Origin: DATEMU01 sp964414585
GTDB taxonomy: Bacteria > Planctomycetota > Phycisphaerae > UBA1845 > UTPLA1
Direction of reading: 5' to 3'
Assembly (NCBI GenBank): GCA_964414585.1
Contig: CAYPXR010000037.1
Location: forward strand, 26,101 to 90,100
Length of the DNA stretch: 64,000 nucleotides
Shown piece by piece: positions 18,507 through 26,918 of this stretch (the first letter of the stretch is position 1; each line of letters begins with the position of its first letter). The notes below the pieces were generated by a model. That model was not told where the DNA came from. It saw nothing but the letters and a program-made list of their open reading frames with translations, and searched no databases. The position numbers and the translations under genes were made by a program.

Positions 18507-20810
18507 CTATGGTAAAGCCCCAGGCAAGCTTGTCTGGGGCCTTATTTTTCTTACGCCAGCAACCGTGATCAGCCCAATCAAGAAAACAACAATGAACCCC
18601 ACCGTCTTCAACGAAAAATGCGGATGCGTCGGATCGGCCTCGAACTCCGTCATCCCCAGGAACGACTTCAACCACTCCACACGCGTCGCCGCCACCGCCA
18701 GGCCGTTGTTCGCGATATGGATGAGCATGGCCGGATAGATCGACCCCGTGCGCAACACGACAACCGCGAGCAGCATACCCAGCAGCGTGTGCACCGGGAT
18801 CTTGTCGATCTCCATGTGAAAGAGGCCGAAGACCACGCCGACAAGAAGCGCCACCCGCAACGTCGACATCGAATCGCGCAAGCCCGCAAGTAAAAACCCT
18901 CTGAACAACAGTTCCTCGCAAATCCCCGGCAGCACCGCCAGGACCATAACCAGCCAAAACAGCGACCCCGACAACAGCGTCTCCGCCATCTTCGCCATAT
19001 CGTCCGCCTGCGGCGGGTAATACATGAACTGAACCTGACGCAGCAGGTTCGACACCGGTACCACGGATACCGCCAGGAGCAACGCGCCGAGCATCGCTCG
19101 TCCGTCCGGCGGCTGGAGCGAGAACGTCCTCCGCCAGTCGAGTTTGAGATACCACGCGACCAGAAATGCCGGCATCGCCAGCACCAACACTTGCGAAGCA
19201 GCCAGCACGACCTTGAACCGCAGCGCAGACGACGTCAAATCGATGAAATAGCTCTGCCAATAAAAATTGAGTGGAAAGAGCACCACCACGATGACCACCG
19301 CCAGCGCCGCCGATGGATACATCCGCGGTCGGATGAACCGCCGTCTAAACATCGTCTTGTAGCTGCCGACGTCGGAAAAGAGGACGGCCTCATGCCCATA
19401 GAGCTTCGCCGCCGCCGTCACCGCCGCCGCCGCGTAGAACGCCGTCGAGAGCAGGCACACCGTCATCGCCGCCGGTTGATAGTTCCCGAGAAACAATTCG
19501 CGGATCAGAATGACCACGTTCGCCACTGGAATCACCAGCAGCACCCCTTCCAGCCGCGTCGTCGGCATGTACGAAACCACCATCGCCGGGATAAGAAACG
19601 CCATCATCACCGGCATCATGTAATTCTGCGCCTCCTTGAACGTCCGCGCGAAGCTGCACGTCGCCAGCATCACCCCGCCCGCCAGCACCGCAAACGGCAG
19701 CATGGCCAGAAGCACGATTGGCGCCGCCGTCGTCAAGAAACCCTTCTGCTTCGACGCCTCCAGTTCCAACTGCCGGCGACGCTCCAGATAGTCCCGCTGC
19801 GAAAGCACCCCACTGGTCGATTCGTGCGTATGCCGCTTGATGATCTTCTGCGCTTCCAGCTCCTCCGCCGCCGAAATCGGCCGTCGCATCGATCCCGCCA
19901 ATTCCCCGATATGACTGAAATGAAACATGGCCGTCATCGACCCGAGGTTCAGTGCCGTGCTGATCATCGCAATCGTCACGATCACCCCGAATTTCCCCGC
20001 GACGATCTGCCCCACCGGCACCGGCGAGACCGCCAGCGTCTCCAGCGTCCCGCGCTCGCGCTCGCCCGCGGTCAGATCGATCGCCGGATACAACGCACCC
20101 GTCACCGTCATAATGACGAGCAGGAACGGAATCACCATCGCCAGAATCTTCGCGAACTGCTGTTGAGGACTCGAGGTGGAAAGGCTGCTTTCCAGAATCG
20201 GCGTCAGCGTTCCGGTTCCGCCGGGCAGTCCCGCCACGCGCAGCTTGACGATTCGCTCTGATTCGTTTCCGAGAATATTCTCCAACTGCACGTAAACGAA
20301 CTCCGATCGTGGGTTCGTATCGCAGTGAATGATTTGCGCGACCCGGTTCACTTCGTCGGCCGGATGCTCGGGGTCCGGCGGCGGTTCGATCAGCACGCCC
20401 GCGTGATAAGTTTGATCCGCGACCGCGTCCCACAAGGATTTTCCCGGCGGCAGGACGTCAATGTCCACCTGGTCTGCGCGAAGATAAGCGCGCAGCCCCT
20501 GCATGCCGGCCCCATTGGGTACTTCGTCGTCCGACGGTTCTTCAGAGGCCTGCCCTTGCCCTCGCTCCGCGTCCTCACGGGCGAGCACGCCCTCCAACCA
20601 CGCTTTGTGCGCCTCCGTCGGGACGCAAATCGAATAATGCTCCGCCTGCCGCCGGCCCGTCTCGGCCTTCAGTGCCTGGACGATGATGATCATCAGCACC
20701 GGATAGAGTACGATGGGCACAAGCACCATCGCCATCAGCGTCCGCCGATCGCGCAGCGTCTCCACCAGCTCCTTGCGATAAACCACCCAAACTCGCCGGT
20801 AATCCTTCAT
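18507..20810 (-). CDS. ABC-2 transporter permease fused to CPBP (CAAX-type) intramembrane protease domain
   Basis: A 767-residue polytopic protein. The N-terminal half is a NatB-like permease: a first helix (LMAMVLVPIVLYPVLMIIIV), a long extracytoplasmic loop with acidic stretches, then several helices. After GRAMLGALLLAVSVV comes a CPBP glutamic protease/ABI domain with EELLFRGFLLAGLR, FGLFHMEIDKIP and IHIANNG. Those motifs carry the Glu and His residues of the family. Residues 560-740 hold this domain. The ATPase partner is just upstream. The role may be export coupled to peptide or lipoprotein processing, by inference. The last dozen codons overlap a strong hairpin at 18517-18540. Confidence 0.85.
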   Translation of the reverse strand: MKDYRRVWVVYRKELVETLRDRRTLMAMVLVPIVLYPVLMIIIVQALKAETGRRQAEHYSICVPTEAHKAWLEGVLAREDAERGQGQASEEPSDDEVPNGAGMQGLRAYLRADQVDIDVLPPGKSLWDAVADQTYHAGVLIEPPPDPEHPADEVNRVAQIIHCDTNPRSEFVYVQLENILGNESERIVKLRVAGLPGGTGTLTPILESSLSTSSPQQQFAKILAMVIPFLLVIMTVTGALYPAIDLTAGERERGTLETLAVSPVPVGQIVAGKFGVIVTIAMISTALNLGSMTAMFHFSHIGELAGSMRRPISAAEELEAQKIIKRHTHESTSGVLSQRDYLERRRQLELEASKQKGFLTTAAPIVLLAMLPFAVLAGGVMLATCSFARTFKEAQNYMMPVMMAFLIPAMVVSYMPTTRLEGVLLVIPVANVVILIRELFLGNYQPAAMTVCLLSTAFYAAAAVTAAAKLYGHEAVLFSDVGSYKTMFRRRFIRPRMYPSAALAVVIVVVLFPLNFYWQSYFIDLTSSALRFKVVLAASQVLVLAMPAFLVAWYLKLDWRRTFSLQPPDGRAMLGALLLAVSVVPVSNLLRQVQFMYYPPQADDMAKMAETLLSGSLFWLVMVLAVLPGICEELLFRGFLLAGLRDSMSTLRVALLVGVVFGLFHMEIDKIPVHTLLGMLLAVVVLRTGSIYPAMLIHIANNGLAVAATRVEWLKSFLGMTEFEADPTHPHFSLKTVGFIVVFLIGLITVAGVRKIRPQTSLPGALP
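18517..18540. terminator. Intrinsic terminator hairpin at convergent gene ends
   Basis: Inverted repeat GCCCCAG / CTGGGGC with a 10-base loop, followed on the plus strand by CTTATTTTTC. It suits termination of the NtrC-type operon, and by symmetry the convergent transporter operon. It overlaps the last codons of the permease gene. Confidence 0.7.
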
Positions 20811-20816
20811 TCCGTA

Positions 20817-20847
20817 CTTCGCTATTCGCTATTCGCCATTAGTAATT
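20817..20847. repeat. Heptad-repeat block (31 nt), TTT orientation on plus strand
   Basis: Four heptads plus ATT (CTTCGCT, ATTCGCT, ATTCGCC, ATTAGTA). It sits exactly between the ABC ATPase and its permease. On the minus strand it supplies the last two codons and the TAA stop of the ATPase gene. Confidence 0.75.
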
Positions 20848-21618
20848 TGTCGTGTGCCCCGGTCCCGCGATATCCAGCACATGCTCCCCTTGTCCGCAAA
20901 GCTTCAAAAAAATCTCACTCAATCGCCGGCGCCCCGACGCCGCCTGCAATTCTTCCAGCGTCCCCTCGCCCACCAGTCGCCCTTCATGAATCAGCCCGCA
21001 CCGCTGGCACAACCGCTCCGCGTCGTCCAGATAATGCGTGGACATGATGATCGCCTTGCCGCGCGCGCCTTCCGAGCGGATAAAGTCCAGCACGATCCGA
21101 TTCGTCAGCACGTCCAGCCCGAGCGTCGGCTCATCCATGATCAGAATCGGCGGATCGCCCATCAGCGCCCGCGCGATGTTGGTCCGCTGCTTCTGCCCGG
21201 TGGAGAGCCCGCCGCATCGCAAATCCGCGAATTCGCCCATGTCCAGCCATTGGATGAGTTCCGCGATTCGCCGGTTGACCGCCGCGCGCTCCAGGCCGAG
21301 CAGCTCCCCGAAATAAGTCAGTAATTCCCTCGGTGAAAGACGCTGATAAAGCCCCGTGCTCGCCGTCAAATACCCCAGGCACCCCTTCGCCGACGGTTTG
21401 TCTTTGGCCACATCAAATCCGTTGAGCCGGACTCGCCCGGACGTCGGCGTCAGCAATCCACTCACCATCCGCAGCGCCGTCGTCTTGCCCGCGCCGTTGG
21501 GCCCGAGCAATCCGTAAATCTCCCCCGGCGCGACGCGAAAGGTCAGCCCGTTGACGGCCCACTTTTCGCCGCCCTCCGTTGTGGGAAAGATTTTGGTCAG
21601 CTCGTCGACTTCGACCAT
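20839..21618 (-). CDS. ABC transporter ATPase, NatA-like
   Basis: A 259-residue ATPase with Walker A GPNGAGKTT, signature LSTGQKQR (the LSTGQ variant), Walker B PILIMDEPTLGLD and switch His in MSTHYLDDAE. This is the CcmA/NatA branch that pairs with ABC-2 permeases, and the permease-protease fusion follows 29 bases downstream. ATG 21618 is chosen over TTG 21624. The final residues and stop codon lie inside a heptad block, so the natural C-terminus may have been altered. Confidence 0.9.
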   Translation of the reverse strand: MVEVDELTKIFPTTEGGEKWAVNGLTFRVAPGEIYGLLGPNGAGKTTALRMVSGLLTPTSGRVRLNGFDVAKDKPSAKGCLGYLTASTGLYQRLSPRELLTYFGELLGLERAAVNRRIAELIQWLDMGEFADLRCGGLSTGQKQRTNIARALMGDPPILIMDEPTLGLDVLTNRIVLDFIRSEGARGKAIIMSTHYLDDAERLCQRCGLIHEGRLVGEGTLEELQAASGRRRLSEIFLKLCGQGEHVLDIAGPGHTTNY

Positions 21619-21704
21619 GTCCAATCCGTTCCGCGCTCCGCTCCGGACCGCCGAGCCGTATAATAGCCGCCACTGCAGGAAGTAACAGACGGCGTTCTTT
21701 CGCC

Positions 21705-21735
21705 CTTCGCTATTCGCTTTTCGCTATTTGTAATT
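21705..21735. repeat. Heptad-repeat block (31 nt or longer), TTT orientation
   Basis: Heptads CTTCGCT, ATTCGCT, TTTCGCT, ATTTGTA plus ATT; one further degenerate unit lies to the left. It ends four bases before the priA start codon and has the same orientation as the block at 20817, so the two flank the ABC ATPase as direct repeats. Confidence 0.75.
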
Positions 21736-21739
21736 GCTT

Positions 21740-24043
21740 ATGGCCCGCGATCGCTTCACCCGCTCCTTCTTCGACGAACCGAAGCTCGCCAACGCGCTGA
21801 TCGCCACCGTCGCCCCGCTCGCCCCGATCGACAAGACTTACAGCTATCTCGTCCCGCCGGAATTGGAAGGCTGCCTCGCCACCGGCATGCGCGTTACCGT
21901 CCCTTTCGGCAAAGGTCAGCGCCCCGTCGAAGCCTTCTGCATTGACATTGCCCGCCGCAAGTGGGACACGACGCTCAAATCCGTCCTCAAATTGCGCGAC
22001 GAGCAACCCGTCCTGTCGCCCAAGCTCCTCGAACTCGGCCGCTGGCTCGCCCGTTATTACGGCGCGCACCTCGGTCGCACCCTCGACCTCATGGTCCCCG
22101 CCGCCGCCAAGAGCCGCGCCGGTTGGCGAAAGGTGAAATACGTCTCGCTTGCGCCCGATTCAAACCCCCAAGCCGAAATCCGAAATCCGAAATCTCAAAT
22201 CTCAAATCTCAAATTGTCCGCCAGGCAATCCGCCGTTCTGGAACAAATTCGGATTGCAAGCGTTCGCGTCCGCGCCGCCGATCTCTGCAAACTCGCCGAC
22301 TGCACGCCCGCCGGGCTGACAACCCTCGCCAAAAAGGGCCTCATTCAAATCGAAACCGTCCTTGAGGCCGTCGACCCGCCCACGCTCGACGGTCCCCGAC
22401 ACGACCCTTCATTCGATCTGACGGCTGACCAGACGGCCGCTATCTCCCAAATCAATGCCGCCATCGAATCCCGCAGCTTTTCCGTCCAACTTCTCTTCGG
22501 CGTCACCGGCAGCGGCAAAACCGAAGTTTACGTCAGTGCCATCCGAAAGGCACTCTCCATGGGCCGCCAGGCCGTCATGCTCGTTCCTGAAATCGCCCTC
22601 ACGACGCAAACCGTCCGCCGCCTGGAAGACCGCTTCGACCGCGTCGCCACGCTGCACAGCGGCCTGTCGGCCGTCGAGCGCTCCCGCGCCTGGGCCTCGA
22701 TCGCCGCCGGCCGGATCGCCGTCATCATCGGTACGCGCAGCGCCGTTTTCGCCCCCTGTCCCGATCTCGGCGTGATCATCGTCGACGAAGAGGCCGAGCC
22801 GAGTTACAAGAATCAGGCCGCACCGCGCTACCACACCCGCGACGTGGCCGTGCAGCGCGCCCACCTCGAAAACATCCCCGTCGTCCTCGGTTCCGCGACG
22901 CCGTCGCTGGAAACGTGGAAGAACGTCCGCGAGAAGAAGCATTACCACCTGATCCGCATGCCCACGCGGGTCCGCGGTCTGGCCATGCCGCGTGTTCATC
23001 TCGTCGATATGCGCGACGAACACCTCGCCCGCAAGGGTGTTCACATGCTCTCGCGCGAGATGGAAGCCTTTCTCGGTGGGACCCTCGAACGCGGCGAACA
23101 GGCCGTCCTCCTGCTCAACCGCCGCGGCTACGCCGGTTTCCTCCACTGCCCGCGCTGCCGCACCGTCATCTCCTGTCCGCATTGCAGCGTCCACCTCGTC
23201 TTCCACGCGACAACGCAGCTTGCCCATTGCCACTACTGCCACAACAGAATCACGTTCCCCGAAATCTGCCCGAAAATCGGCTGCGGCGGAAAGATCGTCC
23301 GCTTCGGCATCGGTACGCAGCGCGTCGAGGAGGAATTGCTGGAAAAATTTCCTTCCGCCCGCGTCCGGCGCATGGATTCCGACGCGATGAAGCGCCCCGC
23401 CGATTACGCCGACGTCCTCACCGCCTTCGAGAAGCGCGAATTCGACGTCCTCGTCGGCACCCAGATGATTGCCAAGGGGCTCGACTTCCCCTTCGTCTCC
23501 TTCGTCGGCATCATCAGCGCCGACACCGCCCTGGCGCTGAACGACTTTCGCTCCGAGGAACGAACTTTCCAACTCGTCCTCCAGGTCGCCGGTCGCAGCG
23601 GTCGCGGCGACGTCGGCGGCGACGTCGTCGTGCAGACCTTCGCGGCCGACACCGCCCCGATCCGCCACGCCGTCGCCGGCAACTACGAAGCGTTCGCCAA
23701 TGATGAACTGGAAAAGCGCCGAAAGGCCAAACTACCCCCTTGGACGCGAATGATGCGAATCGTCGTCTCCGATCCGCTCATGACCAAAGCGCAAAAAGCC
23801 GGCGCCAAGCTCGCCGACTCCATTCGCCACACCCTCCAGCGCGTCGGCGTCCACTTCGAACTTTTCGGCCCCCAACCCGCGGCCATTGCTCGCATCCGCG
23901 ACCAATACCGCTTCGACCTCCAACTGACTTTTCCGACGGCCGCCGCACTGCTCACCGCTGTCGACGCCCTCAAAGCCGAAGGCGCGCTCCATGCCCCCGC
24001 GCGGACGATTACCGTCGACGTCGATCCCGTATCGCTGCAATAA
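21740..24043 (+). CDS. priA: Primosomal replication protein N' (PriA helicase)
   Basis: Restarts stalled forks by binding branched DNA and unwinding the lagging arm. The 3'-DNA-binding domain occupies the N-terminus (TYSYLVPPELEGCLATGMRVTVPFG in outline). Walker A is GVTGSGKTE and box II is IIVDEEAEPSYKN (DEEA rather than DEEH). The paired zinc-binding region has CPRCRTVISCPHC and HCHYCHNRITFPEICP. The C-terminal helicase motif is FQLVLQVAGRSGRG. The length is 767 residues. ATG 21740 is the first methionine of the conserved region, and the ribosome site is obscured by the heptad block. About 14 residues near position 150 are encoded by a heptad array. Confidence 0.95.
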   Translation: MARDRFTRSFFDEPKLANALIATVAPLAPIDKTYSYLVPPELEGCLATGMRVTVPFGKGQRPVEAFCIDIARRKWDTTLKSVLKLRDEQPVLSPKLLELGRWLARYYGAHLGRTLDLMVPAAAKSRAGWRKVKYVSLAPDSNPQAEIRNPKSQISNLKLSARQSAVLEQIRIASVRVRAADLCKLADCTPAGLTTLAKKGLIQIETVLEAVDPPTLDGPRHDPSFDLTADQTAAISQINAAIESRSFSVQLLFGVTGSGKTEVYVSAIRKALSMGRQAVMLVPEIALTTQTVRRLEDRFDRVATLHSGLSAVERSRAWASIAAGRIAVIIGTRSAVFAPCPDLGVIIVDEEAEPSYKNQAAPRYHTRDVAVQRAHLENIPVVLGSATPSLETWKNVREKKHYHLIRMPTRVRGLAMPRVHLVDMRDEHLARKGVHMLSREMEAFLGGTLERGEQAVLLLNRRGYAGFLHCPRCRTVISCPHCSVHLVFHATTQLAHCHYCHNRITFPEICPKIGCGGKIVRFGIGTQRVEEELLEKFPSARVRRMDSDAMKRPADYADVLTAFEKREFDVLVGTQMIAKGLDFPFVSFVGIISADTALALNDFRSEERTFQLVLQVAGRSGRGDVGGDVVVQTFAADTAPIRHAVAGNYEAFANDELEKRRKAKLPPWTRMMRIVVSDPLMTKAQKAGAKLADSIRHTLQRVGVHFELFGPQPAAIARIRDQYRFDLQLTFPTAAALLTAVDALKAEGALHAPARTITVDVDPVSLQ
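22175..22215. repeat. Heptad array inside priA (AAATCCG / AAATCTC units)
   Basis: About six tandem heptads of the type AAATCCG shifting to AAATCTC. The array is in frame within priA and encodes the low-complexity stretch EIRNPKSQISNLKL. It falls between the N-terminal DNA-binding region and the helicase core. Confidence 0.8.
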
Positions 24044-24066
24044 TGATGAAATTCAATCCGGTATGA

Positions 24067-25194
24067 CTATTCACCCGCGCCGCGTACGACCGTCGCATCG
24101 CTGGGCGTCGGGAGCGGGGTCGGCGATTCGTCGCCGCGGAGCCACCCGATGACCAGATAATCCGCCGCGATCTTCCCTTGAACCGTCGTCGGATCGTACT
24201 CGATCGCCACCGCCGTCTTCCCGATGCCGTCAATCATTCGCTGCGCGCGGGACGGATCGACCAGATCGAAATAGCCCTTGTCCTTCAGGGCCGCGACGAC
24301 GCGCTCCGCCGCCGCCATGCCCTCGGGTCCAGCCTTGGCCCGCGCCGGCAACGACGAAAACGGCAGCACCGCGATCCGTGGATTGCCCGAACGATCGATG
24401 TGCGGCGAAATCAGCTTGACCGCCTCACGAGCCAGCGTCGTCACGTCGCCCGTTCGCGCGATGGCTTCGCCGACGGACTCGCCCTGCCCGGCCGCGATCT
24501 TGATCAATTTGAGTCGTAGCCCCATTTCGCCGGTCGCGACGGTGCGCACGTTTCCCGTTCCGCTCGGTCCGCCCATGACCATCTGCCGTACTTCCTGTTC
24601 CACCGCTCCGAACGAAGCGTTCCCGATCGAGACGGCCTTCACCTGGCCCGAGCGGCTGATCACGAACCGCGCGGGAATGTCGTAGCTCCATTTCGGCGCG
24701 AGCCACGCCCGAATCGCCGGCTTGGCCTCCTTCGGAATCACCACACAGGGATAATTCGCCTTCGACCCGTGCAGCATCGGCACCGTCAGACTTGACCACT
24801 GATCCTGCGAATCCAGGTTACAGGCGATCACCTGGAACCCCTCGCTCTGCATCTCCTCCTGCATTCGCGTCAGCATCGACAGCTCGGCGCGGTTCTCGCG
24901 CGACCACGACGCCCAGAAGTCCAGGAGCACGACGCGCTGCTTGAACTTCGAAACGAAGTCCTGCAACCCCGCCGCGTCCAGGACCGGCGGCGCGTCCGGA
25001 TACCGGTAGGCGTACGTCGACTCCGGCGGCGCGTGCGACGGCGCCTTGCCCTGCACATGAAAGGTGTTGTCGTAGGGATACCCTTCGGTCGTGCACCCCG
25101 CGGCCATCGCCAGCGCGAGAAGGCCGACGAGCAGGCATCCGAAGCAACGAACGACCAGGACCGAAGAAATTGTTTTGGTGAGTCGCGTCATCAT
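24067..25194 (-). CDS. Lipoprotein with thioredoxin-like domain (no CxxC) and CsgG/FlgO-like C-terminal domain
   Basis: A 375-residue lipoprotein. The signal LLVGLLALAMAAGC ends in a lipobox. A thioredoxin fold follows (VSKFKQRVVLLDFWASWSRENRAELSML), but the usual WCxxC is WASWSR, so it cannot do dithiol exchange. The cis-Pro region DIPARFVISRSG is kept. The C-terminal 120 residues (IAVLPFSSLPARAKAGPEGM...YFDLVDPSRAQRMIDGIG...ADYLVIGWL) match the CsgG/FlgO-like pattern found in envelope assembly proteins. ATG 25194 has GGAGG six bases upstream. The role is probably structural or in binding rather than redox. Confidence 0.72.
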   Translation of the reverse strand: MMTRLTKTISSVLVVRCFGCLLVGLLALAMAAGCTTEGYPYDNTFHVQGKAPSHAPPESTYAYRYPDAPPVLDAAGLQDFVSKFKQRVVLLDFWASWSRENRAELSMLTRMQEEMQSEGFQVIACNLDSQDQWSSLTVPMLHGSKANYPCVVIPKEAKPAIRAWLAPKWSYDIPARFVISRSGQVKAVSIGNASFGAVEQEVRQMVMGGPSGTGNVRTVATGEMGLRLKLIKIAAGQGESVGEAIARTGDVTTLAREAVKLISPHIDRSGNPRIAVLPFSSLPARAKAGPEGMAAAERVVAALKDKGYFDLVDPSRAQRMIDGIGKTAVAIEYDPTTVQGKIAADYLVIGWLRGDESPTPLPTPSDATVVRGAGE

Positions 25195-25320
25195 CCCTGA
25201 CCTCCCGTCAGCCCAAATCCACTGGACCGTTGATCTGCAAGTCGCCCGTCCGCGGCAAGCCGTGGGCGCGGACAAGCTCGTCTGCCACGTTGAATTATCT
25301 TATATCGGACGTTTCGAGAG

Positions 25321-26364
25321 TCAATCTTGCGATGCACCGGCCGCGACAGGCTCCGCCGGCATCTCCTCCGCCCGCTGTGAAAGGACGGCGATTCGCTCCC
25401 GAACCTCCTGGGCCATTCGCGTATTCGGAAACTCGTCCACGATCTGCCGGCCCACGGCCAGCGCCTCGCGCCAGTTGTGCTCCGTCACCGCGAAGGAGAA
25501 TTGAAGACCCAGATTGTGCAGCTTGGTGCGGAAGACGCCGCGCGCCGATTCTTCCAACGCCGCCGCCTCGTTCCGCGTGAGATATTGGTCGAGTTGCTTG
25601 AGGATCGCGATCCCGCGGTCTACTTCGTTTCGCTGGACCGATTCATCCCAGTCTTTGAGCAGCCGCCGCTTGTGCTCCCCGCGCTTCGCCGCGAAGAACT
25701 TCGGCAGATCCTTCACCTCGGCATTCTCCGGATGCGCCGCCAGCAGACGATCCATCTCCCGCCGCGCACGATCCCAGTCCATGGCGTCGATCTTCGCGCG
25801 GATCTGTTCCACCGCCTCGTGGACCTTGTAGGCGTGCTCCTGCTGCCGCGACAAATCGACCTCGCGCCGCAACCGCGCCGCCTCGTTGCGATAGCCGTGT
25901 TGTGCTTCAAGCTGCTCCACCAGTGCGTATGCCGCTTCCATGTCGCCGCGAATGATCTCTTCGTTGATCGCCAATCGCAGCGCCGTGCGATCCCGGTCCC
26001 GATGCGCAATGGCCCGGGCCGCATCGGAAAGTTGCGAATTCTCGGCGATGATGTTCAGGCTCTTCTGGCTGGCCTGAAGGGTGGATTGCAAATCTCGAAG
26101 CGCGTCGTACATGCGGAAGGTCGTGCCCTCCATCTTCAGGGCCAGATCGATGATCCCCCGGAAGAACATGTACTCGGCGGCCATGAAGCAGCCGAAGGCG
26201 ATCACCCCGACGCCGATGAGCAGATGCTGCCAACGGATGTCCGACTCGGCGGCAAGCATATACCCGCCGACGATGCAGATGCCCGCGATGCCGGCCATGG
26301 CGAACAGTCCGCCCCAACCCGCCGATCGTCGAACGTGATCGAATCTCTGCGGCAATTCCGACAT
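25321..26364 (-). CDS. Membrane-anchored TPR-like/coiled-coil protein
   Basis: A 347-residue protein with two membrane helices near the N-terminus (GLFAMAGIAGICIVGGYML and HLLIGVGVIAFGCFMAAEYMF). About 260 cytoplasmic or periplasmic residues of helical repeats follow (LRREVDLSRQQEHAYKVHEAVEQI, AREALAVGRQIVDEFPNTRMAQEVRERI style pairs). It looks like a TPR scaffold. No catalytic motif is visible. It lies behind the ThiF/lipoprotein genes and ahead of the thioredoxin-like lipoprotein on the same strand. The function is unknown. Confidence 0.6.
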   Translation of the reverse strand: MSELPQRFDHVRRSAGWGGLFAMAGIAGICIVGGYMLAAESDIRWQHLLIGVGVIAFGCFMAAEYMFFRGIIDLALKMEGTTFRMYDALRDLQSTLQASQKSLNIIAENSQLSDAARAIAHRDRDRTALRLAINEEIIRGDMEAAYALVEQLEAQHGYRNEAARLRREVDLSRQQEHAYKVHEAVEQIRAKIDAMDWDRARREMDRLLAAHPENAEVKDLPKFFAAKRGEHKRRLLKDWDESVQRNEVDRGIAILKQLDQYLTRNEAAALEESARGVFRTKLHNLGLQFSFAVTEHNWREALAVGRQIVDEFPNTRMAQEVRERIAVLSQRAEEMPAEPVAAGASQD

Positions 26365-26515
26365 CTGAATTCTCATTCCTTATGAGCAGGCAATGCGGCC
26401 GCCGGACCGCGCCTCAAGCAACGACTTGCCATTAACACTTTAGGGACCCGCCAGGTGTCTGTCAATCCAAACAGCCCATAACATACCCGGCCGAATTAGC
26501 TTACGATCTGTTTTG

Positions 26516-26914
26516 TCAGTCTCGATCCTGACCCTGGCCCTTCAAATATTCGTCTCCGAACCGCGAGTCTCCGGTGGGCGACATGACGATATTGTCCTGC
26601 TGCAGGAACTCGCTTTCGTTCAGAATGAGCGTCTGGTAGCCGGGCTTGCTCAGGCGAATCCGCCCGCCCCCCTTGATGTTTATCTTGAAAATGTTCCATT
26701 TCCCCTTGCCGTCCGTATAGCCGATGACCCGCCAGCCGCCTTCCGGACCGTGCTGCTCAATCTTCACGTTGTTGACCGAAAAGGCCCCTTCCCGGTCGCT
26801 CACCTGCCCGAAATGCGAGAACTCCATGCACCCTGAAAGCCACGCCGTCACAAGGAACCCTGAAAAGATCGCCATACCCAGGCGAATCCGCGATCCCCGC
26901 TCAGTCATCCCCAT
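26516..26914 (-). CDS. Small lipoprotein with carboxypeptidase-regulatory-like fold
   Basis: A 132-residue lipoprotein with signal MAIFSGFLVTAWLSGC. The body (WRVIGYTDGKGKWNIFKINIKGGGRIRLSKPGYQTLIL in outline) looks like a small Ig-like/carboxypeptidase-regulatory beta-sandwich. It begins five bases after the ThiF-like gene stop and is probably in the same transcript. A much longer frame reaching 27199 overlaps the ThiF gene and is not credible. Confidence 0.6.
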   Translation of the reverse strand: MGMTERGSRIRLGMAIFSGFLVTAWLSGCMEFSHFGQVSDREGAFSVNNVKIEQHGPEGGWRVIGYTDGKGKWNIFKINIKGGGRIRLSKPGYQTLILNESEFLQQDNIVMSPTGDSRFGDEYLKGQGQDRD

Positions 26915-26918
26915 TCGA

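Noticed and set aside
18507..18540. Different permease C-terminus ending before the hairpin
   Set aside because: The frame runs to TAG at 18507 without a break, and no earlier stop is in frame. The hairpin simply overlaps the gene end.
22409..23668. Minus-strand open frame over priA
   Set aside because: Codon bias in a GC-rich helicase gene leaves the reverse frame open. No motif or start context supports it.
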